Shown here piece after piece: positions 1-19,540 of a DNA stretch of 64,000 nt. The DNA is from Mycteria americana. Taxonomy: Eukaryota > Chordata > Aves > Ciconiiformes > Ciconiidae. Under the pieces are notes generated by a model that saw only the letters and a list, made by a program, of their open reading frames with translations, ran no database searches and was not told where the DNA came from. The position numbers were made by a program, and so were the translations under genes. Numbering within the stretch: the stretch's first letter is position 1; each line of letters opens with the position of its first letter. Location of the stretch: positions 1,488,001 to 1,552,000 of the forward strand of contig NW_027445626.1 of assembly GCF_035582795.1 (NCBI RefSeq), given 5' to 3'.

Positions 1-1371
1 GGGCATCTCTGTTCCTTCTGGTGTCACTGCCCACCACTGGAAGGAGAGAAGAGAAAATAACCTGCGCTCCTGAGTTTCTTACTAGCCGTCCCAAGGCCCT
101 CAAGTCTCTTTTGATCACCCTAGGACTTCACGTTGCAGTCTCATCACCCCCCACATGGAAGAGCAGTAGGGGGTAATAGTCCGAGGGCCGTACCAGACTA
201 GGGAGTACCCTCGTGACATCCTTCACGCGGGCTCCAGGGAGGCAGCAGACTTCCCTAAGAGGAGGGTCTGGCCGGCATATCGGACCCTCAGTTCCCTTCA
301 GAAAGGAGTCACCCACAACTATAACCCTTCTTTTCTTCCTCGTGGAGGAGGTGGTAAGACGAGAGGTACGTTCTTCTGACCTGGGCGACACCTCTGGTGT
401 AGATAGACTGTCGTCCCCATCCTCCACTGACTGTCCTTCCACCTCCAGGGCCTCATACCTGTTGTGTAGAGGCACCTGGGGGGGCGAGGCGGGCAAGGAG
501 GGCCTTCGCCTGCCGCCACGAGCGCGGACTCGCCTCCATTCACTCTCCTCCTCTGAGCTGCTGCCTTCAGCCCGGCGGGGGGGGGACAGAGGATCCCCTT
601 GATCGTGGGTTCTTACTGGCGGCTGCTGCTGCTCTTGTTCCCGTCTCAGGGGGGGCAGAGCCTGGCACCACCAGTCGATCTCCTTTTCAGCCTCCCTGAT
701 GCTCCTTAATCTTTCCACCTCCTCCCGTAGCTCTGCCACCATGCAAAGCAAGTCATCCACCTGGTCGCACCTCACGCAGCTGTCCACATGGCTGCCTCGT
801 GTGAACAGTGAGATGCTCAGGCACTCCCTGCAGCCTGAGACCTGGGTGGCGGCATGTTTTCCTGGCAGCTCCGTCTGGGTAGCCACATCCACTCTGGCGA
901 GCACAGAGGGCATCGCTTTCTGACGAGTGAGGACCATAGCTGAGTTTCTTCTGGAAGGATGGGAACTACCGAATGAACTCACTTCTCACAGATCCTCTTG
1001 AGCTGCTAGGCTGCCTTCACCTTCCCCACACGCCCTGCCTGCGCGAACTGCCGCGCCACGCCCTTCTGACGCGCCATGCCCTGTTTGCCCGTCCTGTTCG
1101 CCGCGCTCCTGGTCGCTCGCGCTCCCTGGGAGATGCTCTTGTACGGGAAGGGGATTTCCGCCGTCACTCTCGTCCCCGCCAACGCTGAGTCAGAGCCGGG
1201 TCCTCGTCAGGAGCTCCCGCCTTCCTGCTCAGGGGCCGGGGGGGTGGCTGCGCCCTCCCTTTTCTTTTTCCTCCCTTCCCTGCGCGGTTTTGCCGCGGTT
1301 TCGCCGATCCAGCAGCGGTCCCCCGACGCGGTCCTCTGTCTCAGAGCTGCTCGCCTCGGAGGCTTCGCTGA
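1..1371 (-). mobile_element. CR1 LINE, 5' part (5' UTR plus ORF1), cut by the window edge
   Basis: The minus strand reads from a GC-rich leader (about 983-1371) into a CR1 ORF1 and then off the window start. Most CR1 copies lose their 5' end, so a copy keeping leader and ORF1 is less common. At 1371/1372 it meets a different, older segment head to head. ORF2 would lie outside the window. Confidence 0.85.
128..982 (-). CDS. CR1 ORF1 protein, esterase type (interrupted)
   Basis: A 284-residue reading frame. It has an N-terminal basic stretch (MVLTRQKA), a Cys-containing segment ending CVRC near residue 75, a predicted coiled coil (VAELREEVERLRSIREAE), a Ser/Glu/Arg-rich linker, and a C-terminal SGNH-esterase-like start (VIVVGDSFLKGTEGP, with the GDS nucleophile motif). 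CR1 ORF1 proteins bind RNA and carry this esterase. The frame closes at 128, but recognisable ORF1 residues (DLRALGRLVRN-like) continue in other frames down to position 1, so the copy carries a frameshift. The internal Met of MVLTRQKA is an alternative start. This is a transposon gene. Confidence 0.8.
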   Translation of the reverse strand: MSSFGSSHPSRRNSAMVLTRQKAMPSVLARVDVATQTELPGKHAATQVSGCRECLSISLFTRGSHVDSCVRCDQVDDLLCMVAELREEVERLRSIREAEKEIDWWCQALPPLRREQEQQQPPVRTHDQGDPLSPPRRAEGSSSEEESEWRRVRARGGRRRPSLPASPPQVPLHNRYEALEVEGQSVEDGDDSLSTPEVSPRSEERTSRLTTSSTRKKRRVIVVGDSFLKGTEGPICRPDPPLREVCCLPGARVKDVTRVLPSLVRPSDYYPLLLFHVGGDETAT

Positions 1372-2277
1372 AATTCAGCCCCATATGCAGCTGGCCTGAT
1401 TCGTGGTCAACATGCTGCACTGGCTTCCTATAGCATCCATTCCTATAGCAACCATGCCTTCTCCTTAGGCTCACTCCTCAGCTGGTCAGCTCCAAGCTTG
1501 ACTTGATACATGGGGTTATTCTGCTCCTGATGCAGGACTGGCCACTTCTCCTTGTAAAACTTGGTGAGGTTTCTGTTGGCCACCCTGTCCTGTGGTGCCT
1601 CTAACAAGATGACAGCATGAGGAACTGCAGGACAAGACGGGTAATAAAAGGAGGTCCTAGTCTACCGGACTTGCAGACCAAAGAATTCGCAATACAGCCA
1701 TCCCAGAAACACCAACAGAGGGCACCAGGCAAGCAAAGCCAGGGCCAGTGGGCAAAGGGAAAACAGAGGTGGGCTTCTTGTGTGGGAGGGTTGGAGGATG
1801 ACCAAAGGGGAGGGTGGAAACAGGGAAGAAGGAAGTTGGAGGTGAAGCAAAGGGTTCAACCAGGGCTGTTTGTGGGCACCTTTCAAGTAGCCCTCAATCT
1901 CATTTCTCCAGCAGGGAAATCAGCATGGCTGGGCACACCTCTGATGTGCCTCGACAGGAATGCACACAGTGTGGGCAATTCCTGAACTATAATCTCACTT
2001 AGATACCCAAGACACAGCCACATAGATCACATCACTGGAGGGTGGCCATGGATGGAAGCAGGCTCTTTAGGAAGAATGGGGCAGGTCAGTGAGGAGGGGA
2101 ATTTCCCTGCATTTGAGTGAGCAGAAGGAAAGCATGCAGCTCTGCCTAGTGCCAGGTGATGAGCCAGATGAGTGCAGATGGATCAGGATTAGTGGTCAGA
2201 CCGATGTGGATAACATTGTAGTTGGTGTTTGTTATGGACCAACCATATTAAGAAGAAGCAGCGGATGAGGCCTTCTT
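1372..2277 (+). repeat. Third copy of an arm-internal segment (old CR1 pieces)
   Basis: This 0.9-kb stretch matches 47376-48274 in the same orientation and 21319-22236 in inverted orientation. It has the same internal order: a short antisense CR1 remnant, then the endonuclease part of an old CR1 ORF2 with the recognisable residues DNIVVGVCYGPT near 2211-2250. All three copies keep the same junction between two oppositely directed CR1s, so this is duplicated DNA and not an independent insertion. At 2278 the match ends abruptly within the shared bases ccttctt, where a younger CR1 begins. Confidence 0.85.
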
Positions 2278-3229
2278 AAGCCTTTGACACGGTCTCCCAC
2301 AGCATTCTCCTGGAGAAACTGGCTGCTCATGGCTTGGACAGGTGTACTCTTCGCTGGGTAAAGAACTGGCTGGATGGCCGGGCCCAAAGAGTGGTGGTGA
2401 ATGGAGTTTACTCCGGTTGGCGGCCGGTCACAAGCGGTGTTCCCCAGGGCTCGGTGTTGGGGCCAGTTCTGTTTAACATCTTTATCAATGATCTGGACGA
2501 AGGGATCGAGTGTACTCTCAGTAAGTTTGCAGACGACACCAAGTTGTGTGGGAGTGTTGATCTGCTGGAGGGTAGGCAGGCTCTGCAGAGGAACCTGGAC
2601 AGGCTGGATCGATGGGCCGAGGTCAATTGTATGAGGTTTAACAAGGCCAAGTGCAAGGTCCTGCACTTGGGTCACAGCAACCCCATGCAACGCTACAGGC
2701 TTGGGGAAGAGTGGCTGGAAAGCTGCCTGGTGGAAAAGGACCTGGGAGTGTTGGTTGACAGCCGCCTGAATATGAGCCAGCAGTGTGCCCAGGCGGCCAA
2801 GAAGGCCAATGGCATCCTGGCCTGTATCAAAAATAGCGTGGCCAGCAGGAGTAGGGAAGTGATTGTGCCCCTGTACTCGGCACTGGTGAGGCCGCACCTC
2901 GAATACTGTGTTCAGTTTTGGGCCCCCCACTACAAGAGGGATATTGAGGTACTGGAGCGTGTGCAGAGAAGGGCAACGAAGCTGGTGAAGGGTCTGGAGC
3001 AGAAGTCTTATGAGGAGCGGCCGAGGGAGCTGGGACTGTTTAGCCTGGAGAAAAGGAGGCTGAGGGGAGACCTCATCGCTCTCTACAACTACCTGAAAGG
3101 AGGTTGTAGAGAGGTGGGGGTCGGTCTCTTCTCCCAGGTAACAAGTGATAGGACAAGAGGAAATGGCCTCAAGATGCGCCAGGGAAGGTTTAGACTGGAT
3201 ATTAGGAAATTTTTCTTCACTGTTGCCTG
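2278..3229 (+). mobile_element. CR1 LINE fragment, reverse-transcriptase region, well preserved
   Basis: It encodes the palm to C-terminal part of a CR1 reverse transcriptase, uninterrupted from about 2283 to 3230 (298 residues from the internal Met at 2334). Landmarks are [20 protein letters not shown], the catalytic FADD box ([10 protein letters not shown]), [11 protein letters not shown] and [10 protein letters not shown]. The 5' half of ORF2 is missing, and the 3' end stops just after IRKFFFT, without the usual last 40 residues or the 3' tail. The open frame suggests a fairly recent copy. Its 5' junction falls inside an older CR1 remnant. Confidence 0.9.
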
Positions 3230-3743
3230 ACTGTTGCCTGGGCCAGCCCCGGACTGCTGTGACAGCACAGCCCCACTACACTGTCCAGGCACGGCTGCAG
3301 CACCCCCAGTGAGGGCAACGTTGCTGTGGAGATCATCTGGGGCAGCATCACCCTCGCATCATCCTTTCAGAGACAGCGCTCATGCCCCTCTGGCCCCTGG
3401 GACATGCCCCCTTGTCTGACCCTGGAGCAGCTCCCATGTTTCCTCTCCACCTGGAGCTGCTCCCTATCTGCCCCATGGCTCTACAGCAGGGCCCGTGCCC
3501 TGCCATGGGGTGGGCAGGGCTGGGCAGAGGGACAGGCTGAGGGTCTCACACCACGGAGATGGACCCTACTGCCCCACACGCCTCCTGTCATCTCTGTTGC
3601 CCGAGAGCCCCTTCCAGCACTACCCAGAGCACTGCCAGCCTTGGCTATCCCCTGTCTGCCATTTCTCTCCTTGCCCCAGTGCTAGCCCCCTATGCCTCTG
3701 GGCTCTCTCTAACCCTTGATGCTGGTGCCCCATGGCCAGGCAG
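3230..3743. other. Anonymous DNA 3' of the left SRCR gene
   Basis: It is GC-rich with no recognisable domain on either strand. Any 3' untranslated region of the minus-strand SRCR gene should fall here. I see no clear polyadenylation signal on that strand before the CR1 fragment, so the 3' end of the gene is not defined. Confidence 0.5.
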
Positions 3744-14554
<10,811 letters not shown>

Positions 14555-14619
14555 CCCTGCTCTGCCACACTCCCTGCCACGGCTCCTGGGGACTCCTGGG
14601 GACAATGACGACAGCAGGG

Positions 14620-14666
14620 CAATATATCTCTGCAGATGCCAGCCCAGCTACAGGACGAGCCAATCA
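14620..14666 (-). promoter_or_regulatory. Likely core promoter of the left SRCR gene
   Basis: On the minus strand an inverted CCAAT box (gattgg, 14660-14665) lies about 30 bp before a TATA-like gatatatt (14621-14628), about 65 bp upstream of the first ATG. The right arm has the same arrangement. Order and spacing fit a TATA promoter; this is inference. Confidence 0.5.
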
Positions 14667-15343
14667 AAGCAGCAGGGCCTTTTTCGACATTATCGGGAGC
14701 TATCTCCCCTCCGACACAGCCCGGCCCTCCAATGAACTTCTCCAGCGCCATTCATGACCATATATGAGAGACGGCTCTGCTACAGGTGTCACGTCACCGT
14801 GGTGGGGGGCCGTCACAGGACAGGGCTGCTTGTGTGGGGGTAAGTGGATTTTTCACCCCCTGAACCCTGCTTTCTCAACCAGGAGCAATGAGCATCTCCT
14901 ATGCCAGTCACAGCCAAGAGCCCAAGGTGAGAGTGTCCAGCCACCCTCGTGCCGTGGGAAGCACAGGGCTGGGGCTGCGCCGGAGGCTGTGTCAGGAAGG
15001 GAAGGAAACAGCCCCTGTCCCTGCTACAGACCCCGCTGTGCTGGGAGCAGCAGCTGGGAAAGGGCCTTAGCCCAGGCCAGAGCCCCGTCCCAGGAGTGCT
15101 GGCTCACCCTTCCTTCCCTGGAGAGCCCCATGGAAGGTCCCTCGCAGGAGCCGGAGCTGGGACATGTCCCTGCCCTGGCAGCAGACGTGCAGCCCAGAGG
15201 CTCAGACAGATCCCTGACTGTCAGCGTGTCACCGAGGGGCCGTTATTCCCCGCGGGCGCATCGGGAGCTCCAGCCTGCAGGTGCACAAACCACAGCCCAC
15301 GTGGCCTCGCAGCACTCCCCACGCTCCCCCCGCAGCGCCCAGG

Positions 15344-15360
15344 CAGGAAGTCTGTGGTTT
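15344..15360 (+). promoter_or_regulatory. Possible ETS-RUNX composite site
   Basis: caggaagtctgtggttt joins an ETS-type core (AGGAAG) to a RUNX core (TGTGGTTT), about 0.8 kb upstream of the SRCR start. It is conserved in the right arm. Such pairs are common in blood-cell enhancers, but short sites arise by chance. Confidence 0.25.
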
Positions 15361-15740
15361 CCTCCTGGCGCCGTGCCCAGGCACATCCCTGCGGGGTCCC
15401 CGAGCCACCCCCACCCCGACTGCTCCAGCCAGGGCTGCAGGGGCTGCTCCTTCGGCCTCGCAGGCACGGGGCCGGGCAGCTCCCGTCCTCCGTGAACCCC
15501 TTGTGAGAGCACACGGCCGCTCTGCACCGAGCCCCACAGCCATGGGGTGCCATCGGTGACGTGACCACGGCCACTGCTGTGTGCTCAGGGTTATCCTGAC
15601 AGTGACCTCACACCCTCCTACTGCTGGCACTGTGTGTGCATGCGTTACAGTGTCACACGTGTGTGCAGTGTATGGACTTCTGCTGATGATGGTTCTTCCA
15701 AAAAGCCGTATTTGGGCATGGTCAAAATATTGTTTTGGTG

Positions 15741-16060
15741 ACATCAGAAGCACCTACAGAAGCTATGTGCCAGTTTCTGGCCTACCAGCTACTCAGGCAG
15801 CAGTGACATCACAAGCTCATGCACAGCCCCTGGCCTATCTGCTACTCAGCCACAGAGGATGTCATAGCATCTACCTCTGATATTGGCCTGCTCCTGGCCT
15901 ATCGGCCATTCAGGCACCAATGACCTCAAAACCACCTACAGAATCTACGGGCCTGCTCCTGCCCTACCAGCTCCTCAGGCAGCAGTGACATTAGAAGAAG
16001 CACCTACACATGCCATGGGCCTACTCCAGGCCTATGAGCTACTCAGACATGACATGAGAC
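15741..16060 (+). repeat. Minisatellite of about 65-bp units (left arm)
   Basis: About five degenerate tandem units built on gcctgctcctggcctaccag, then ctcaggcagcagtgacatca and cctacagaa. The mirror copy is at 53835-54150. Confidence 0.75.
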
Positions 16061-16079
16061 ACATGAAAGACCAGAGACG

Positions 16080-16265
16080 ACCATCCGCAACTCCAAAACC
16101 CTGTTGCCCCCCAAGGACCAGAGAACCCCACGACCTTGGTGTCCCTCAAACCCCAAACCACAAGACCTTGATGTCCCTTAGGGACCATCAATGACTACCC
16201 CAAACCCCAAGACCTTGACGTCCCTCAAACCTCAAGACCTTGATGTCCCGCAAAGACCAGAGATG
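16080..16265 (+). repeat. Short minisatellite, CTTGATGTCCCT units (left arm)
   Basis: Several units of about 25-35 bp sharing aagaccttgatgtccctca. The right-arm counterpart (53545-53830) is longer, so the array changed length after the arms formed. Confidence 0.7.
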
Positions 16266-16341
16266 ATCTTCCCCATTCCCCTGCCCCTTCCCGACATGTT
16301 GGGGGGGGCTGATGGCCTACCTCAGCACTTCGTTTCTGCAG

Positions 16342-16520
16342 TACCCCCACCAGAGAGGACCACAGGCTGTCCCACTGCCGGAGGCCTTACTTCACCTTGG
16401 GGTTTAATTGGCCCTGCCTGAAAAAACCCGTCAGCAAGAAGGCCTTTTGCCACAAGATCAAATGTTGGGCCTGGCAGCTCCGTCAGCACCCCCCTGCAGT
16501 GAGGGGACCTCTCCAGCCAG
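16342..16520 (+). CDS. Possible exon A of an unrecognised gene (left arm)
   Basis: A 179-nt open segment between acceptor gtttctgcag and donor ccag/gtaggg. It reads TPTREDHRLSHCRRPYFT, then a Cys/Lys-rich part including FNWPCLKKPVSKKAF and KIKCWAW. It enters in phase 2 and leaves in phase 1, matching the next candidate exon. The right-arm copy has a stop and a frameshift. I do not recognise the protein. It points away from the SRCR gene, so the two would be divergent. Confidence 0.35.
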
Positions 16521-16539
16521 GTAGGGTGGGGTGTCCCCC

Positions 16540-17172
16540 TCTTCTACCCCCATGTTTGTACCCCCATTTATAGCCCTTCCATTTATTACCCCCCATTTTT
16601 AGCCCCACCATTTATTTCCCCCCCTTTTTAGCCCCTCATTTATCATCCCCATTTATAACCCCCTCATTTATCACCCTGAATTATACCCCCCAAATTATAG
16701 CCCCTGTTTATCCACCCCATATATACCCCCTGTTTATACCCACCATCTATTACCCTCCCCATATATATCCTCCTGTATACCCCCATATATACCTCTCCCT
16801 GTATATTGTCTGTATACCTCCATATACACCCCTCCCCATATACACCCGCCCCATATGCACCCCTTCCCATATGGAACCCCCATTTATAGCCCCGATTTAC
16901 AACCCCTTTTTTAACCCCCCCATTTATAACCCCATTTACAACCATCCGCACATATACCCCCTGTATATACCCCCATATATATACCCCCCGTATATAACCC
17001 CATATACACCCCTGTATATAACCCCATATACATATAGTCGGCATACATAGCCCCATATATACCCCCCTATATATACTCTCCATATATAAACCCATATCGT
17101 TTCCATATAATCCCCTTCCCATATATATGCCTCCCCTTACATAGCCCCTATATATACCCCCCATTTACCCCC
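16540..17172 (+). repeat. TATA/CCCC minisatellite (left arm)
   Basis: About 630 bp of degenerate units such as atatacccccatttatagcc, alternating TATAT with C-runs on one strand. It lies between possible exons A and B. The mirror copy is at 52655-53270. Confidence 0.9.
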
Positions 17173-17187
17173 ACTCCTGTCCCACAG

Positions 17188-17234
17188 GGGAGCCAGAGGA
17201 ACTTGGGGACCCCCGCTGGCGGCAGCGCTGCCAG
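17188..17234 (+). CDS. Possible exon B of the unrecognised gene (left arm)
   Basis: A 47-nt segment between cctgtcccacag and gccag/gtcaga. In the phase left by exon A it reads GEPEELGDPRWRQRCQ. The right-arm counterpart (52591-52638) keeps both splice sites but is one base longer, so its frame is lost. Confidence 0.3.
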
Positions 17235-17289
17235 GTCAGAGTTTGGGGGTTCCTCGGGGGGGATGGGGGGAGCACCCCCATGGACCCCC

Positions 17290-18110
17290 CCAGGTTGCTC
17301 TGTGGAGCCACCAAACTGCCCCAGGGACCACCAAATTACCCCTGCGGACACCAAATTACCCCCGGGTAATCCTAAAATGCCCCAGGGACTCCAAAACTGC
17401 CCCAGGGAAACAAAAAGTACCCCAGGGTCCTCTCAACCTACACCAGGAACCCAAAAATTACCCCCAGGGATTCCAAAAGTGCCTCTGGGACCCCCCAAAT
17501 TCCCCAAGGGATCCCCAACTTCCCCAGGGATTCCCCAAACTAATCCCAGGGACCCCCAACATCCCTAGGGTACCCCGAACTGCCCCCAAGGATCCCAAAT
17601 TAGACCCAGGGACCACAAAACTGCCCCTAAAGCCCCTTGAACTATCATCATGGACCCCCAAAACTACCCCAGGGACCCCCAAACTGTCCCTAAGATCTGT
17701 TAAATTGCTTCCAGGGACACCACATTAGGCCAGGGACCCACAAAACTACCCCTAAAGCCCCTCAAACTACACCCAGGGACCCACCAACTGGCCCAGGAGC
17801 CCCAAACCACCCCAGGCACCACAAAATTGCCCCAGCGACCCTGAAAATACCCCCAGTGACCAGGAAACAACCTCAGGGACCCCCAGATTACACCCAAGGA
17901 CACCCCCAAACTGCCCCAGGCACCCCAAAACTGCCCCGGCACACCCCATCTTCCCCAGGGACTCCCAACATCTCCAGGGAGCCCCACATTACACCAAACC
18001 GCCCCAGGGACCCCACAAACTGCCCCAAGGGACCCCCAACAGATACCCAACTACCCCAGGGTCGCCAAGAATTACCACAGGGCTTCCACAAATCACCCCC
18101 GAAAACCCCC
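17290..18110 (+). repeat. CCCAGGGACCCC minisatellite (left arm)
   Basis: About 0.8 kb of tandem units of roughly 20-35 bp with the core ccccagggacccccaaactg. Long open Pro/Lys-rich frames through it are repeat artefacts. The mirror copy is at 51590-52520. Confidence 0.9.
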
Positions 18111-19540
18111 CAAATCCTATCGCTGCTATAGACCCCCCTCCTCCACCTGCTAAAGAACCCACATCCCTACGTAGCCCCCACCCCACCCCCCGGATCCCCA
18201 TCCTCCCCCATAAGCAGTGACTGGGAGGCAGACCCCAAAGATGAAGATTTATGGGTGGAGCTGAAAAGGCTGTGGGAAATGAAGTTGGAGGTCACAGGGA
18301 GGTTTTGGGGGGAACCCCCACACTATTGAACCATCTCCGTCCTCTTGCTGGGCTCAGGGTCTGTACTGGGGGAACATCCAGACATGCATGGGCTCACACA
18401 TGCCCACACCCTGGCAGACCCCAGAGCAGGGCTGTCTGCAAACCCTCATGGGGGCCATGGCCAAGGCAGGGAAGGGGTAGGGTGCTGGGGTGGGCACTCA
18501 AAGCTGGGTGGCTGCAGGGGAATGAGGCACTGAGGTCGCTTGTGGGAACTGTGCCGGGAGGATGTTTCCCCAGCCCTGAATGCACCCTGTCCCAAGTGGT
18601 GGTTGCACAGCAGAGGTCTAGGGCCACATGTGGGGATGCAGGTGTGGGCCAGCCCAGGGACAGGGACAGCGATCTCAACAAAAGCCACGATGCTGCAAGA
18701 ACCTCCCACACTGATGGAAACCCTAAATTGCCCTCAATCCCCAGCCAGGCACGGCTGTCACCCCAGTCAGTGCGATTGCTGCGGAGACCCAAGAGACATG
18801 CTGGGCTGGGAGGTGCAGGGCAGCCAGGACTGACCCCAGCACTCCCAGGAACCTCTCTGCAGCCACAGCAGCTCTCCACAGCTGGGACAAGACTCGCTGA
18901 TGCTCTCTCCATGGCCAGGGGTCTCTTGGGGCTGTAGCCACTGGCACTGCCTGCTGGGAACCCCAGACCTAGTTCTGAGCCCCAGTGCCCTGCACCACAG
19001 CTCTTAGCACCTCCCTTCCCATGCCACCATCCTCTCTCAGGAGCACCACCAAGTGCATTACTCCCTGACCAGGTATGCAGAGGAGCTGCTGGAGGTCTTC
19101 TCTGCTCACCCTTTCTGACCAAAACCCTGCCTCGGTGTCAGCCCCCAGGCACCACCACATTCCCTCTGTGTTAGGTGCTGGGTGTCTCCACATGCCCTCC
19201 TCTGAGCCCAGGCAGGGACCCCCAGGGTGTCTCTCTGCTCACAGCTGGCCACAATGCCTGGCTGTGCAGTCACAGGGAGGGGATCTTGGTGTTGCCACAC
19301 TTGGAGAGAAGGTTGTGGCTGCCCTTGTTCACAGTAGGCATGAGGATGTGTCTGGCAGTCAGGAAGGAAAGACAAGGACAAGAGACAATGAGGACAAGAA
19401 GCAGGCAGGGAAATTTCAAATGAGGTTTAAGGAAAAAACCCACATCTTTATAGTTGATTATGTCTGGGTCTGGGGCCCAGACATTCTCAAAACTCAAGTG
19501 GAGAAAGCACTCACCAACCTGATCTAACGGATAAGCTCCC
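18111..19540. other. Anonymous arm DNA (left)
   Basis: Pairs with about 50060-51500. An acidic open stretch near 18213-18300 (SSDWEADPKDEDLW) is also open in the right arm (SSDGEMDSDNEDLR). It may be another exon of the unrecognised gene, but I found no splice sites in a matching phase. Nothing else is recognisable. Confidence 0.5.

Noticed and set aside
17203-17728. Long open frames rich in Pro, Gly, Lys and Thr through the minisatellite
   Set aside because: They are direct products of the tandem repeat unit, occur in several frames at once and are not preserved between the arms.
16080-18110. CRISPR-like repeat arrays
   Set aside because: The units are contiguous and degenerate, without constant repeats and unique spacers, and the context is a vertebrate nuclear genome.
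18251-18937. A 228-codon open frame, also open near 50652-51293
   Set aside because: High GC content keeps many frames open here. The protein resembles nothing known, and an equally long frame runs on the opposite strand.
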